This document shows, piece by piece, positions 1 to 10,150 of a stretch of DNA of 64,000 nucleotides (position 1 is the first letter of the stretch; each line of letters opens with the position of its first letter). Made by a program: the position numbers and the translations under genes. Source of the DNA: Geobacter sp. FeAm09 (lineage in GTDB: Bacteria > Desulfobacterota > Desulfuromonadia > Geobacterales > Pseudopelobacteraceae); contig NZ_CP042466.1 in assembly GCF_008330225.1 (NCBI RefSeq), forward strand, positions 1,932,501 through 1,996,500, given 5' to 3'. The notes under the pieces are model-generated. The model did no database searches. It was given only the letters and a program-made list of their open reading frames with translations, and had not been told where the DNA came from.

Positions 1-67
1 AAATCCCATAGATTGCGATGATTTTGAGCAGGTCGCGGCGATCCGCTTTTTCGAGAACCCTTTTCAT
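1..67 (-). CDS. Unknown protein, N-terminal fragment only
   Basis: The first 22 codons of a minus-strand gene are present before the window ends. The peptide starts MKRVLEKADRRDLL and is rich in charged residues, turning hydrophobic near the cut (IIAIYGI). An AGGTGG ribosome-binding sequence precedes the ATG. It is divergent from mgsA, with about 200 bases between the two start codons. Too little is visible to assign a family. Confidence 0.5.
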   Translation of the reverse strand, partial: MKRVLEKADRRDLLKIIAIYGI

Positions 68-102
68 GACGCCACCTTGCCGGCGTACACCACCCAGAGG
101 AC

Positions 103-130
103 TTGACGTTAAATTAAAAAATTTTATTAT
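103..130 (+). promoter_or_regulatory. Candidate sigma70-type promoter of mgsA
   Basis: TTGACG (103-108) and TATTAT (125-130) are separated by 16 bases of A/T-rich sequence, upstream of mgsA. The predicted leader is about 135 bases. This is a pattern match only. Confidence 0.45.
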
Positions 131-273
131 GTTGTCACAGTATACCAAATAAAGCTGACCTGTCCATGTTTAGCTGCAAACAAACTAAGCGCAACAATAC
201 TTTTCATTGGCAAATATGGCCAAAATATGCTGGTATGCAGGGAATACAAAGAAGAAGAGGAGGCATGGGTGAA

Positions 274-750
274 ATGACTAAGCAGCCAAAGGATAAGGGC
301 ATCATTCCGTGCAAACGGATTGCTCTTGTCGCACATGACAATAAAAAGCATGATCTCATCGAATGGGCTCTATTTAACAGGGACTTGCTGGCTCAGCACA
401 AACTGTGCGCCACGGGGACTACGGGCACACTGTTGGAGGAAGCGCTCCGTATCCCTATCACCAAGTATCAAAGTGGCCCTCTTGGCGGCGACTTGCAGAT
501 CGGTGCCAAAATTGCCGAAGGCGAAATCGATTTGATCATTTTTTTCTGGGACCCGCTGGAACCACAACCTCACGACCCGGATGTGAAGGCGCTCCTGCGG
601 ATTGCGGTTGTCTGGAACATTCCCGTGGCATGCAACCGCACCACGGCCGATTTGGTTATTTCATCGCCCCTCATGTCGTCGGGCTATAAACGGACCATCC
701 CCGACTTCAAGGAGTACCGGGACCGTTTCCATAATTCACCGGGAATTTGA
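274..750 (+). CDS. mgsA: Methylglyoxal synthase
   Basis: Converts dihydroxyacetone phosphate to methylglyoxal and phosphate, a cytosolic bypass of lower glycolysis used when phosphate is limiting or sugar phosphates accumulate. The 158-residue product keeps the family blocks: IALVAHD (about 16-22), the TGTTG phosphate-binding turn, SGPLGGD with the catalytic Asp, FFWDPL, and [11 protein letters not shown]. Length matches the usual 150-160. The ATG at 274 is chosen because AGAGGAGG (256-263) lies 10 bases upstream; the in-frame ATG at 265 is too close to it and the ATG at 166 has no such site. It stands alone on the plus strand and ends at a hairpin shared with paaK. Confidence 0.95.
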   Translation: MTKQPKDKGIIPCKRIALVAHDNKKHDLIEWALFNRDLLAQHKLCATGTTGTLLEEALRIPITKYQSGPLGGDLQIGAKIAEGEIDLIIFFWDPLEPQPHDPDVKALLRIAVVWNIPVACNRTTADLVISSPLMSSGYKRTIPDFKEYRDRFHNSPGI

Positions 751-769
751 ACAACCACTTCTTGCCCGC

Positions 770-807
770 AAAAAAGCGGGTCATGTGTACCTCTATACAT
801 GACCCGC
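770..807 (-). terminator. Rho-independent terminator after paaK, shared with mgsA
   Basis: GCGGGTCATGT (776-786) pairs perfectly with ACATGACCCGC (797-807) around a 10-base loop. Read on the minus strand the stem is followed by six T (complement of 770-775), so it terminates paaK well. On the plus strand the T-tract is weak, so mgsA may use it less efficiently. Confidence 0.8.
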
Positions 808-849
808 CTGTATTTCTATGCTGCACAAGGGAAGAAACGTATCAGACCC

Positions 850-2160
850 TCACAACCGGCGCCTGTCGATGACGCGATTGGCCTTCCCCTCGTTGCGCGG
901 CAGGCTGTTGGGTTCGACCAGTTTGACGGCGACCCCCACACCCAGCACCGTGTCGATCTTCTTCTCGACCATCTCCAGAAAGGCCCGCTGCTTTTTCATC
1001 TCGTCGAAGAAGATATGCTCCGTGACCTCGATGCTGACCTCAAGGGTATCCATGGCACCCTTACGGTCAACCACCAGTTGGTAATGGGGCTCGCACCCCT
1101 CGATGGCCACCAGCACCTCTTCGATCTGCGACGGAAAGACGTTGACCCCCTTGATGATCAGCATGTCGTCGGAACGGCCCATGGTCTTCTTCATGCGCAC
1201 CATGGTCCGGCCGCATTCGCAGACGTCATAGTCGAGGCTGGTGATGTCCCGCGTCCGGTAGCGGATCATGGGAAAGGCCTCCTTGCTGATGGTCGTCAGT
1301 ACCAGTTCGCCCACGCTTCCCGGCGGCAGCACTTCGCAGGTCTCGGGGTCGATGATTTCCGGGATGAAGGAGTCCTCGAAGATGTGCATGCCGCATTTGC
1401 AGCGGCATTCCCCCGCGACGCCGGGGCCGATGACCTCCGACAGGCCATAATTGTCCGTGGCGCTTAGGTGGAGGCGCGACTCGATCTCCCGGCGCATGGC
1501 TTCGGACCAGGGCTCGCCGCCGAACAGCCCCACCTTGAGGGACAAGGTCTTGGGATCGATGCCCATCTTTTCCATGCGGTCGGCGATATTGACGGCATAG
1601 CTGGGCGTGCAGACCAGAACCGTGCTTTTGTAATCCTGCATGATCATGATCTGCTTGTCGGTGTTGCCGCCGCTCATGGGGATAACGGCGGCCCCGATGG
1701 TTTCCGAACCGTAGTGCAGGCCGAAGGCCCCGGTGAACAGGCCGTAGCCGAAGGCAATCTGTACCACGTCGTCCGGGGTGACGCCGGCCGCGGTCATGAA
1801 GCGGGCCACAAGGTTCGACCAGATCTTGAGATCGTTCTTGGTATATCCCACCACCGTCGGCTTGCCGGTGGTGCCCGACGACGAATGGATGCGGACCACT
1901 TCCCTGAGCGGCACGGCAAACATCCCGTAGGGGTAATTGAGCCGCAGATCCTCCTTGGTGGTAAAGGGGAGCTTTGCCAAATCCGCCAGGGAGGTGATGT
2001 CCTCGGGGACGATGCCCCGTTCGTTGAACTTCGTCCGGTAGCAGGTTACGTTCTTATAGGCGCGGTTCAGGGTCGCCTGGAGCCGTTCGAGCTGGAGTTG
2101 TTCGATCTCGTCCCGAGGCATGCATTCATGCTGGGGGTCCCAAATAATGTTCTGCATCAC
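850..2160 (-). CDS. paaK: Phenylacetate--CoA ligase family protein
   Basis: An adenylate-forming enzyme that activates an aryl acid such as phenylacetate to its CoA thioester via an acyl-AMP. The 436-residue protein has the AMP-binding P-loop SSSGTTGKP (93-101), the YGLSE core motif, the GYGLFTG block and the C-terminal domain beginning near [13 protein letters not shown], as in PaaK. No other phenylacetate-pathway genes are in the window. In anaerobes such orphan PaaK homologues often handle aryl acids from amino-acid fermentation by indolepyruvate-type oxidoreductases, so the true substrate is uncertain. It lies 20 bases downstream of proS and is probably cotranscribed. Either of the first two Met codons could be the start. 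Confidence 0.88.
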   Translation of the reverse strand: MMQNIIWDPQHECMPRDEIEQLQLERLQATLNRAYKNVTCYRTKFNERGIVPEDITSLADLAKLPFTTKEDLRLNYPYGMFAVPLREVVRIHSSSGTTGKPTVVGYTKNDLKIWSNLVARFMTAAGVTPDDVVQIAFGYGLFTGAFGLHYGSETIGAAVIPMSGGNTDKQIMIMQDYKSTVLVCTPSYAVNIADRMEKMGIDPKTLSLKVGLFGGEPWSEAMRREIESRLHLSATDNYGLSEVIGPGVAGECRCKCGMHIFEDSFIPEIIDPETCEVLPPGSVGELVLTTISKEAFPMIRYRTRDITSLDYDVCECGRTMVRMKKTMGRSDDMLIIKGVNVFPSQIEEVLVAIEGCEPHYQLVVDRKGAMDTLEVSIEVTEHIFFDEMKKQRAFLEMVEKKIDTVLGVGVAVKLVEPNSLPRNEGKANRVIDRRRL

Positions 2161-2180
2161 AACCTCATAACAGTTTGATT

Positions 2181-3908
2181 TCAGGCCAGGGCCGCATCCA
2201 CAAGCTGCTTGATCCTGGCAATGCCCTCTTCCACCGGCAGCAGCAGCACCTCGCCGGTTTTGCGGATCTTGACCTCGACCTTCCCTTCGGCCAGCCCCTT
2301 GCTGCCGACCACGATGCGCAACGGGATGCCGATCAGGTCGTTATCCTTGAATTTGACGCCAGGCCGCTCGTCGCGGTCGTCGAACAGCGTCTCCACCCCC
2401 AACTGCTGCAGTTTGGAGTAGATTTCTTCGGCTGCGGTCATGACGCCGCTATCCTTGGCGTTGAGGGCCACGACGGAGCAGTGGAAAGGTGCCAGGGGCA
2501 GCGGGAAGATAATGCCGTTCTCGTCGTGGTTCTGTTCGATGGCCGCGGCCACCGTCCTGCCGATGCCGATGCCGTAGCATCCCATGAAGATGACCTGTTC
2601 CTTGCCGTCCGCATCCAGGTAGGTGGCATTGAGCGCGGTGGAATACTTGGTCCCGAGTTTGAAGACATGCCCCACCTCGATGCCACGCCACATCTCCAGT
2701 TTTCCCTCCTGGCAGCGGGGACAGGCATCGCCGGCCACAACCATGCGGATATCGGCAAAGCGCTCGACCGAGAAATCCCGTCCCAGGTTGGCACCCGTGA
2801 AATGCATATCCTTTTCGTTGGCGCCCATGACCACATTGACCATGCCCTCGATGGCCAGGTCCGCGATGACCGGTACCTTCTCCTTGAGTCCCAGCGGGCC
2901 GAGGAAGCCGATGGGCGATCCGGTGATGCGCAGGATTGCCTCTTCGGTCGCCATTTCGATCTCGTCCCAGCCCAGGCTGTTCTTGAGTTTGATCTCGTTC
3001 AGCTCATGGTCTCCCCGCAACAGCGCCATGACGAACTCGCCGCTGCCCGAGGCGTACACGAGGGTCTTGACCGTCCTGTCGGCGGCAAGCTTCAGGAAGG
3101 CCGCCACATCGGCAATGGTTTTCATGTCCGGCGTCGGGATCTTCTCCAACGGCAGGAGTTCCTGGGCCGCCCCCGGGGGCAGCGGCCGCGCCTCGGCCTT
3201 TTCCACGTTGGCGGCATAACGGCAGGAGTTGCAGGAGGCGATAGCATCCTCGCCCGAATCCGCCAGAACCATGAACTCATGGGAGAACGAACCGCCAATG
3301 GTGCCCGAATCCGCCTCAACGGCACGGAAATTCAGCCCGCAGCGCTCGAAGATGCGCACATAGGCCTGATACATGCGGTCGTAGGACTCGTCCGCGGCGT
3401 TGCTGTCCACGTCGAACGAATAGGCGTCCTTCATGATGAATTCGCGACCCCGCATGAGGCCGAAACGGGGACGGATCTCGTCGCGGAACTTGGTCTGGAT
3501 CTGGTAGAAGTTGATCGGCATCTGCCGATAGCTCTTGATCTCGCGGCGGATCATGTCGGTGATGACCTCTTCATGGGTCGGCCCCATGCAGAACTCCCCA
3601 TCCTTGCGATCCTTGAAACGCAAGAGCTCCTTGCCGTAAAAGGTCCAGCGCCCCGACTCCTGCCACAACTCGGCCGGCTGGACGCTCGGCATGAGCATCT
3701 CTATGGCCCCGGCCCGGTTCATCTCCTCCCGGACGATGTTCTCGAACTTGCGGATGGAGCGCAACCCCATGGGGAGGTAATTATAGATGCCGGCCGCCAG
3801 TTTGCGGATCATGCCGGCGCGCAGCATCAATTGGTGCGATACGACCTCGGCGTCGGAGGGGGTTTCCTTGACAGTAGGAATGAAATAACGGGAATAGAGC
3901 ATTGTCAC
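2181..3908 (-). CDS. proS: Prolyl-tRNA synthetase
   Basis: Charges tRNA-Pro with proline. The 575-residue length matches the bacterial form with an editing (INS) domain between class II motifs 2 and 3. Seen are the N-terminal RYFIPT start, motif 1 around [16 protein letters not shown], the motif 2 region with [16 protein letters not shown], an inserted domain from about 220 to 380, motif 3 [11 protein letters not shown] near 440, and a C-terminal anticodon-binding domain. It lies between ispG and paaK on the same strand; a repeat element fills the 214-base gap to ispG, so it may have its own promoter there. Confidence 0.97.
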   Translation of the reverse strand: MTMLYSRYFIPTVKETPSDAEVVSHQLMLRAGMIRKLAAGIYNYLPMGLRSIRKFENIVREEMNRAGAIEMLMPSVQPAELWQESGRWTFYGKELLRFKDRKDGEFCMGPTHEEVITDMIRREIKSYRQMPINFYQIQTKFRDEIRPRFGLMRGREFIMKDAYSFDVDSNAADESYDRMYQAYVRIFERCGLNFRAVEADSGTIGGSFSHEFMVLADSGEDAIASCNSCRYAANVEKAEARPLPPGAAQELLPLEKIPTPDMKTIADVAAFLKLAADRTVKTLVYASGSGEFVMALLRGDHELNEIKLKNSLGWDEIEMATEEAILRITGSPIGFLGPLGLKEKVPVIADLAIEGMVNVVMGANEKDMHFTGANLGRDFSVERFADIRMVVAGDACPRCQEGKLEMWRGIEVGHVFKLGTKYSTALNATYLDADGKEQVIFMGCYGIGIGRTVAAAIEQNHDENGIIFPLPLAPFHCSVVALNAKDSGVMTAAEEIYSKLQQLGVETLFDDRDERPGVKFKDNDLIGIPLRIVVGSKGLAEGKVEVKIRKTGEVLLLPVEEGIARIKQLVDAALA

Positions 3909-3945
3909 CTCAGAGGATGGTATAGTACATTTTTACTTCCAAAAC

Positions 3946-4110
3946 GCCAAAGGCGGTCTCTCACAAAGCTCACAGATGCACAGAGAAAAAGACAAGAAAA
4001 ACCGTTATGAATTTTGGTTTACTCTCAAAAACGCCTGCTTATTCTTGGTATTCCGATTTTCTCCGTGCCTCTGTGAGCTTGAGCGAACAAATAGTGAGCG
4101 GGTGAGAGAA
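3946..4110. repeat. CTCTGTG-type inverted-repeat element, copy A1
   Basis: The short left arm (about 3957-3990) and the long right arm (about 4055-4109) are inverted copies built on CTCCGTGCCTCTGTGAGCTT. The right arm continues GAGCGAACAAATAGTGAGCG and then GGTGAGAGA; the left arm ends simply in TGTGAGAGA. About 65 bases of A/T-rich sequence separate the arms. The flank GCCAAAGGC is shared with copy A2. It fills the ispG-proS gap and encodes no convincing protein. Confidence 0.75.
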
Positions 4111-4122
4111 CGGTTCAGATTT

Positions 4123-5169
4123 TCAGAGTTTATCGATCTCTTCGAGCAGGGCGTCGGCCAACTTGTCTTCCGGCACCTTGCGGACGATCTCGCCGTTACG
4201 GAACAAGAGCCCCTCCCCTTTTCCACCGGCAATACCCACATCCGCCTCGCGGGCCTCTCCGGGGCCGTTGACGGCGCACCCCATGACTGCGACCGTAATC
4301 CGTTTGTCCACCCCCTGGAGCCGGCGTTCCACCTCTTCGGCAACCTTGATCAGGTTGATCTGGCAGCGGCCGCAGGTGGGGCAGGAAACAAAGTTGACGC
4401 CGCGCTGGCGCAAGCCGAGGCTCTTCAGGATCTCGTACCCCACCCTGACCTCGTCCAACGGGTCGCCGGTCAGGGAAACCCGCATGGTGTCGCCGATGCC
4501 GTCGGCCAGCAGGATGCCGAGACCGACCGAGGACTTGACCGTTCCGGAAAAGATGGTCCCGGCCTCGGTGATGCCGATGTGCAGGGGGTAGTCCACCCGT
4601 TCCGAGAGCAGCCGATAGGCGGAAACCGTTTTCATCACATCAGACGCCTTGAGGGATATCTTGATCTCCTGATAGCCCAGCTCCTCCAGAATACGCACAT
4701 GGCCAAGGGCGGATTCCACCATGGCCTCGGCCGTGGGATGACCGAAGCGTTCCAGCAATTCCTTTTCGAGAGAACCGGCATTGACGCCGATGCGGATGGG
4801 CACCTGACGCTCAGCCGCCGCCTTGACCACCTCACCCACCTTCCACTTGTCGCCGATATTGCCCGGATTGAGCCGCAGCCCGTCTATGCCCCCTTCAAGG
4901 ACCTGGAGAGCCAGCTTGTAATCGAAATGGATATCCGCGATAACCGGGATGGGACTTTCATGCTTGATCCTGCCCAATGCCACGGCGGCATCCATGTCCG
5001 GCACGGCGCAGCGGATGATCTCGCAGCCGCCGGCAGCCAGTGCGGCAATCTGGGCCAGGGTGGCGGAGACGTCCCGGGTATCGGTGGAACACATGGACTG
5101 GACCGCGCAGGGGGCGCCGCCACCCACGGGGACCGATCCGACTCGTATCTGTCTGGTTAGCTTTTTCAT
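4123..5169 (-). CDS. ispG: 4-hydroxy-3-methylbut-2-en-1-yl diphosphate synthase
   Basis: The iron-sulfur enzyme of the MEP isoprenoid pathway that reduces MEcPP to HMBPP. The 348-residue product has the N-terminal TIM-barrel sequence (QIRVGSVPVGGGAP) and the C-terminal cluster motif, SCPTCGRCQ plus the GCAVNGPGEA loop with its conserved acidic residue. The start MKKLTRQ at 5169 fits the family; an open frame continues 26 codons upstream without similarity. There is no ribosome-binding site before this ATG, but a promoter -10 box lies only 8 bases away, which suggests a leaderless mRNA. proS and paaK lie downstream. Confidence 0.96.
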   Translation of the reverse strand: MKKLTRQIRVGSVPVGGGAPCAVQSMCSTDTRDVSATLAQIAALAAGGCEIIRCAVPDMDAAVALGRIKHESPIPVIADIHFDYKLALQVLEGGIDGLRLNPGNIGDKWKVGEVVKAAAERQVPIRIGVNAGSLEKELLERFGHPTAEAMVESALGHVRILEELGYQEIKISLKASDVMKTVSAYRLLSERVDYPLHIGITEAGTIFSGTVKSSVGLGILLADGIGDTMRVSLTGDPLDEVRVGYEILKSLGLRQRGVNFVSCPTCGRCQINLIKVAEEVERRLQGVDKRITVAVMGCAVNGPGEAREADVGIAGGKGEGLLFRNGEIVRKVPEDKLADALLEEIDKL

Positions 5170-5177
5170 AACTTGGC

Positions 5178-5207
5178 ATACTAGCCAAAGAGCGGGAACA
5201 AAGTCAA
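5178..5207 (-). promoter_or_regulatory. Promoter of ispG placing transcription start at the ATG
   Basis: On the minus strand TTGACT (5207-5202) and TAGTAT (5183-5178) are 18 bases apart. The -10 box ends 8 bases before the ispG ATG, so transcription would start within about three bases of the start codon. Confidence 0.6.
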
Positions 5208-5245
5208 GGAAGTCGAGAGAATCAGGCGCTACTGCTCCCACATTC

Positions 5246-5279
5246 AATAAAAAGGACCCGTCGGTTGTCCGACGGGTCC
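5246..5279 (-). terminator. Rho-independent terminator after glyA
   Basis: GGACCCGTCGG (5254-5264) pairs perfectly with CCGACGGGTCC (5269-5279) around a TTGT loop, followed on the minus strand by TTTTTATT. It lies 27 bases past the glyA stop and isolates the fab/glyA cluster from ispG. Confidence 0.92.
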
Positions 5280-5305
5280 TGACAGGAAAAGTAACGGTCC
5301 CTTTC

Positions 5306-6553
<1,248 letters not shown>

Positions 6554-6600
6554 GGCGTATCTACTCCTTCATGGGATGGATTCAGTCAGCAGGGGGTTGA

Positions 6601-6636
6601 AAAAGAGGGAGCGGGACTTGAGGTCAAGTCCCGCTG
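6601..6636 (-). terminator. Terminator-like hairpin between rpiB and glyA
   Basis: AGCGGGACTTG (6611-6621) and CAAGTCCCGCT (6626-6636) form an 11-bp perfect stem with a 4-base loop. On the minus strand five T follow after a CCCTC spacer. The spacer makes it a weaker terminator, perhaps giving partial read-through into glyA. Confidence 0.55.
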
Positions 6637-6671
6637 TCGATATTTTTAGTAATCATGCACCCGGGAGGCTC

Positions 6672-7124
6672 TCAACTGCAACGGTATTTTTGTTCCAATC
6701 GGGCGATCTTGTCCAGCCTCTTCTGGTGCCGCCCCCCCTCAAAGGAGGCGTCCAGCCAGGCGGCAACCAACTCCCGGGCGGTGGCTTCGTCGATCACCCT
6801 GCCCCCCAGCACCAGAACATTGGCGTCGTTGTGCTCCTTGGACATACGGGCCATGAAGGCATCCGTCACCAGGGCGGCGCGAATGCCGGGCACCTTGTTG
6901 GCGGCAATGGAGATACCGATACCGGTCCCACAGACCAGAATGCCGGCATCCGCCTCGCCGTGGGCGACCAGAAGCGCCACCCGTTCGGCAAAATCGGGGT
7001 AATCCACCGAGTCCTCTGAATTGGTGCCGGCATCGGCAACCTGGATATCCCTCCCCTGCAGGAAGGGGATAAGGGATTGTTTCAGGCCAAAGCCGCCATG
7101 GTCGCTTCCCAGTGCGATTTTCAT
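6672..7124 (-). CDS. rpiB: Ribose-5-phosphate isomerase B
   Basis: Interconverts ribose 5-phosphate and ribulose 5-phosphate in the pentose phosphate pathway. The 150-residue RpiB/LacAB protein has SDHGGFGLK (7-15) with the substrate Asp-His pair, the catalytic Cys65 in VCGTGIGI, and a helical C-terminus. It starts immediately after the fabF stop, so translation is probably coupled. Placement between fabF and glyA matches the order seen in many delta-proteobacterial clusters. Confidence 0.97.
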   Translation of the reverse strand: MKIALGSDHGGFGLKQSLIPFLQGRDIQVADAGTNSEDSVDYPDFAERVALLVAHGEADAGILVCGTGIGISIAANKVPGIRAALVTDAFMARMSKEHNDANVLVLGGRVIDEATARELVAAWLDASFEGGRHQKRLDKIARLEQKYRCS

Positions 7125-7125
7125 G

Positions 7126-8358
7126 TCATACCTTCTTGATGAGCAGCGAGGCGTTGGTACCGCCGAAACCGAAGTTGTTGCTCATGGCGTATTCGATCCT
7201 GGCCTCGCACGCGGTGTTGGGCGTGTAATCGAGATCGCATTCCGGGTCCGGTTCTTCGAAGTTGATGGTCGGCGGAATGACGCCCTTCTCCATGGCCAGG
7301 CAACTGAACACTGCCTCGATACCGCCGGCGGCGCCCAGAAGGTGGCCGGTCATGGACTTGGTCGAGGAAATCTTCACCGTATGGGCATGGTTGCCGAAGA
7401 CGCGCTTGATGGCCATGGTTTCGTACAGGTCGTTCATGGGCGTCGAAGTGCCGTGGGCATTGATGTAGCCGACCTGTTCGGGGTTGACCCCGGCATTGTC
7501 CAGGGCCATCTTCATGCAGCGCGCGGCGCCCTCGCCATCCGGCGCCGGAGCGGTCAGGTGATAGGCGTCGCCGGTCAGGCCATAGCCCACGACCTCGGCA
7601 TAGATCTTGGCGCCGCGTTTTTTGGCGGCTTCGTACTCTTCCAGGATCACGATACCGGCGCCTTCGCCCATGACAAAGCCGTCACGATTCTTTTCGAAGG
7701 GGCGCGAGGCCGCCTGCGGGTTGTCGTTACGGTCGGAGAGCGCTTTCATGACGGAAAACCCGCCGATGCCGAGCGGCGTCACCGTTGATTCGGTCCCCCC
7801 CGCGATCATGGCGTCGGCGTCACCCCGTTTGATGATGTGGTAGGCGTCGCCGATGGAATGGGTGGCCGTGGCGCATGCGGAAACGGAAGAGATATTCGGT
7901 CCCTTGGCGCCATACTTTATGGAGATATGGCCAGGGGCGAGGTTGATGATCAGCATCGGGATGAAGAAGGGGGAAATCTTCTTGTAGCCCCCCTCAAGAA
8001 GCGCCGTATGGTACTTCTCGATGGTCGGCAGCCCCCCAAGACCGGCCCCGACGAGCACCCCTACCCTCTCGGCGTTCTCCTCCGTGATGGCCAGACCGGA
8101 GTCCTCCATGGCGAAGTGAGAAGCTGCCAACGCATACTGAATAAAGAGATCCATCTTCTTGATCTCTTTCTTTTCAATGAAATCCTCGGGGTTGAAATCC
8201 TTGACCTCACCGGCAATGCGCACCGGCATGGCCGAGGCGTCAAAGCGGGTAATCAGGTCGATACCGGAACGGCCGTTGATAAGCGCATCCCAGTTTTTCG
8301 CGTTGCCGCATCCAAGAGGAGAAACGACCCCAACACCGGTAATTACGACTCTTCTCAT
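7126..8358 (-). CDS. fabF: 3-oxoacyl-[acyl-carrier-protein] synthase II
   Basis: The condensing enzyme that elongates acyl-ACP with malonyl-ACP and controls unsaturated chain length. The 410-residue protein carries the Cys-His-His triad: Cys162 in [10 protein letters not shown], His302 in [11 protein letters not shown] and His339 in [13 protein letters not shown]. The start [10 protein letters not shown] at 8358 follows an AGGAGC site; an in-frame extension of 16 codons lacks similarity. It lies 96 bases after acpP, the gap holding a terminator hairpin, and abuts rpiB. Confidence 0.97.
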   Translation of the reverse strand: MRRVVITGVGVVSPLGCGNAKNWDALINGRSGIDLITRFDASAMPVRIAGEVKDFNPEDFIEKKEIKKMDLFIQYALAASHFAMEDSGLAITEENAERVGVLVGAGLGGLPTIEKYHTALLEGGYKKISPFFIPMLIINLAPGHISIKYGAKGPNISSVSACATATHSIGDAYHIIKRGDADAMIAGGTESTVTPLGIGGFSVMKALSDRNDNPQAASRPFEKNRDGFVMGEGAGIVILEEYEAAKKRGAKIYAEVVGYGLTGDAYHLTAPAPDGEGAARCMKMALDNAGVNPEQVGYINAHGTSTPMNDLYETMAIKRVFGNHAHTVKISSTKSMTGHLLGAAGGIEAVFSCLAMEKGVIPPTINFEEPDPECDLDYTPNTACEARIEYAMSNNFGFGGTNASLLIKKV

Positions 8359-8404
8359 AATTGTATGCTCCTGGTAGATAATGACGGGGTGGAACCGGAT
8401 AAAC

Positions 8405-8428
8405 AAAAAGAGGGGAGTCTCTCCCCTC
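8405..8428 (-). terminator. Terminator hairpin directly after acpP
   Basis: GAGGGGAG (8410-8417) and CTCCCCTC (8421-8428) form an 8-bp G/C stem, followed on the minus strand by TTTTTG. It sits 26 bases past the acpP stop, inside the fab cluster, and would cut transcript flow into fabF relative to acpP. Confidence 0.75.
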
Positions 8429-8454
8429 CCCTGTTTCGTAATCGGTCGTCCGTA

Positions 8455-8688
8455 TTAGCTGTGCTCGGTAATGTAGTCGATGGCGTCCTGAACGGACTGG
8501 ATCTTTTCGGCGTCCTCATCGGGAATCTCGATGTCGAATTCCTCTTCAAGGGCCATGACCAGTTCGACGGTATCCAGGGAATCGGCGCCAAGGTCATCCA
8601 TGAAGGAGGCTTCGGGAACCACCTGAACCTCTTCCACACCCAGCTGCTCTGCAACTATTTCCTTTACTCGCTTTGCAATGTCAGACAT
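8455..8688 (-). CDS. acpP: Acyl carrier protein
   Basis: Carries growing acyl chains on a 4'-phosphopantetheine arm for fatty acid, phospholipid and lipid A synthesis. The 77-residue acidic protein has the attachment serine Ser37 in [11 protein letters not shown] and the helix II-III sequence of canonical AcpP. It lies between fabG and fabF. A promoter-like sequence upstream (8746-8774) and a terminator immediately downstream suggest a separate, abundant short transcript. Confidence 0.98.
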   Translation of the reverse strand: MSDIAKRVKEIVAEQLGVEEVQVVPEASFMDDLGADSLDTVELVMALEEEFDIEIPDEDAEKIQSVQDAIDYITEHS

Positions 8689-8745
8689 CTTTCACCTCCG
8701 TGTTGTAGTAACCCGTAACAGGTCGTAGTCGATTTGAGCTACAGC

Positions 8746-8774
8746 TTCTTAACAATGAACGAATCAAAAGTCAA
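8746..8774 (-). promoter_or_regulatory. Possible internal promoter of acpP
   Basis: On the minus strand TTGACT (8774-8769) lies 17 bases upstream of TAAGAA (8751-8746) in an A/T-rich gap between fabG and acpP. The -35 is good, the -10 weak. Confidence 0.35.
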
Positions 8775-8789
8775 AGATTTATTTGTTGC

Positions 8790-9527
8790 CTACATGTACA
8801 TCCCGCCATTGACGGAAAGCACGTGTCCGGTGATGTAGCCCGATGCCTCGCTGGCGAGAAATACCACCGCATTGGCGATATCGTCGGCGCTGCCCAGGCG
8901 CTCCAGGGGGATCTGAGCGGTCAGTTCGGCCCGCACCTTGTCCGAGAGGGCATCGGTCATGGCGGTGGCGATGAAACCGGGGGCAACGGCGTTGACCGTA
9001 ATGCTGCGTTTGGCCAACTCCCGGGCATTGGACTTGGTCAGCCCGATCAGGCCGGCCTTGCTGGCACAGTAGTTGGCCTGACCCGCATTGCCCATCTGGC
9101 CGACCACCGATGCGATATTGATGATCCGGCCGTAACGCTGCTTGGTCATGACTTTGGAAACGGCACGGGTGCACAGGAACGCCCCCTTCAGGTTGACCGT
9201 AAGCACGGCATCCCAATCCTCTTCCTTCATGCGCACGAGAAGGCCGTCACGGGTAATGCCGGCGTTGTTCACCAGGATATCGACCCGTCCAAAAGCCTCC
9301 ATGGCGGCATCGATCATCCGTTCCGCATCCTCAGGGACGGTGACGTTCCCCACAACCCCCAAAGCTTTCCCGCCGGCAGCCTTCAATTCGGCAACAATGG
9401 CGTCGGTTGCGGCCTGGTCCATGTCGACGGCAACGATCGTAGCTCCTTGTGCGGCCAGGGCCAGGGCGATGCTCCGGCCTATCCCACGGGATGCGCCCGT
9501 GATGACAGCTATTCTATCCTTTGGCAT
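8790..9527 (-). CDS. fabG: 3-oxoacyl-[acyl-carrier-protein] reductase
   Basis: NADPH-dependent short-chain dehydrogenase that reduces 3-oxoacyl-ACP in each elongation round. The 245-residue protein has the TGASRGIG dinucleotide-binding loop (10-17), NNAG (87-90) and the catalytic Ser140, Tyr153 and Lys157 in the IASVVG...YCASK arrangement. The family ending SVNGGMYM is present. It lies between fabZ and acpP on the same strand. Confidence 0.97.
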   Translation of the reverse strand: MPKDRIAVITGASRGIGRSIALALAAQGATIVAVDMDQAATDAIVAELKAAGGKALGVVGNVTVPEDAERMIDAAMEAFGRVDILVNNAGITRDGLLVRMKEEDWDAVLTVNLKGAFLCTRAVSKVMTKQRYGRIINIASVVGQMGNAGQANYCASKAGLIGLTKSNARELAKRSITVNAVAPGFIATAMTDALSDKVRAELTAQIPLERLGSADDIANAVVFLASEASGYITGHVLSVNGGMYM

Positions 9528-9585
9528 TAGCTACTCCTTTCTTCTTTCAGCAGCGCATGGCGCTGAAGTGAGTACATATATCTAT

Positions 9586-10020
9586 CTATTTGTCGGCAAA
9601 CGTAGCCTTCAGGTCGGCTTCGGCAACCAGTTTGCCGGCCACCTGCACCTTGCCGGTAAAATTCCATATGCCCCGTTTGCAGCCGACAGCCTCGAGTTCG
9701 AGGCGGAGCTGGTCGCCGGGAACGACCGGCTTGCGGAACCGGGCGTTGTCGATACCCACAAAATAGGTGACCTTGGAGCGGACGCTTTCGTCCGACGAGA
9801 CATAGGCCAGGATCGCGGCAACCTGGGCCATGGCCTCGATGAGCAGCACCCCCGGCATGACCGGGTGTCCGGGAAAGTGCCCCTGGAAGAACGGCTCGTT
9901 GATGGTGACATTCTTGATGCCGACGATGCGCTTGCCCGTTTCCACCTCTTCAATGCGATCCACCAGCAAAAACGGATAACGATGCGGCAAGACCTTCATG
10001 ATCTCGTTGATATCGAGCAT
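9586..10020 (-). CDS. fabZ: 3-hydroxyacyl-[acyl-carrier-protein] dehydratase FabZ
   Basis: Dehydrates 3-hydroxyacyl-ACP to trans-2-enoyl-ACP. The 144-residue hot-dog protein has [11 protein letters not shown] (11-21), catalytic His48 in [11 protein letters not shown] and Glu62. It is unusual only in sitting between fabD and fabG; in many bacteria fabZ is near lpxA. A 100-base inverted repeat separates it from fabD. Confidence 0.96.
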   Translation of the reverse strand: MLDINEIMKVLPHRYPFLLVDRIEEVETGKRIVGIKNVTINEPFFQGHFPGHPVMPGVLLIEAMAQVAAILAYVSSDESVRSKVTYFVGIDNARFRKPVVPGDQLRLELEAVGCKRGIWNFTGKVQVAGKLVAEADLKATFADK

Positions 10021-10048
10021 AGCTTCTCCCTGCGTGATTACGGCTAAG

Positions 10049-10148
10049 CCGATTCCAGATCAAGGCGCTCTCTCGTCTTCGGCTCCCCGACGCACGACTC
10101 CGTACACCTTCGTCGCCTCAAGCCTCACCGCCTTGATTTTGAAATCGG
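10049..10148. repeat. Inverted repeat between fabD and fabZ (copy B1, looser relative of B2/B3)
   Basis: CCGATTCCAGATCAAGGCG (10049-10067) is matched in inverted orientation by CGCCTTGATTTTGAAATCGG (10129-10148). About 60 bases of G/C-rich sequence with short internal palindromes lie between. The CAGATCAAGGC core is shared with the elements at 28021 and 30968, but the interior differs. Confidence 0.6.
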
Positions 10149-10150
10149 TA

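Noticed and set aside
2175-4010. A 611-codon plus-strand open frame opposite proS
   Set aside because: Antisense shadow of a full-length proS; no family match.
4005-4343. A 112-codon minus-strand frame over repeat A1
   Set aside because: Low-complexity Ser/Arg translation within the repeat and ispG in the wrong frame; no start context.
5170-5247. N-terminal extension of ispG by 26 codons
   Set aside because: It contains the ispG promoter and has no similarity to known IspG N-termini.
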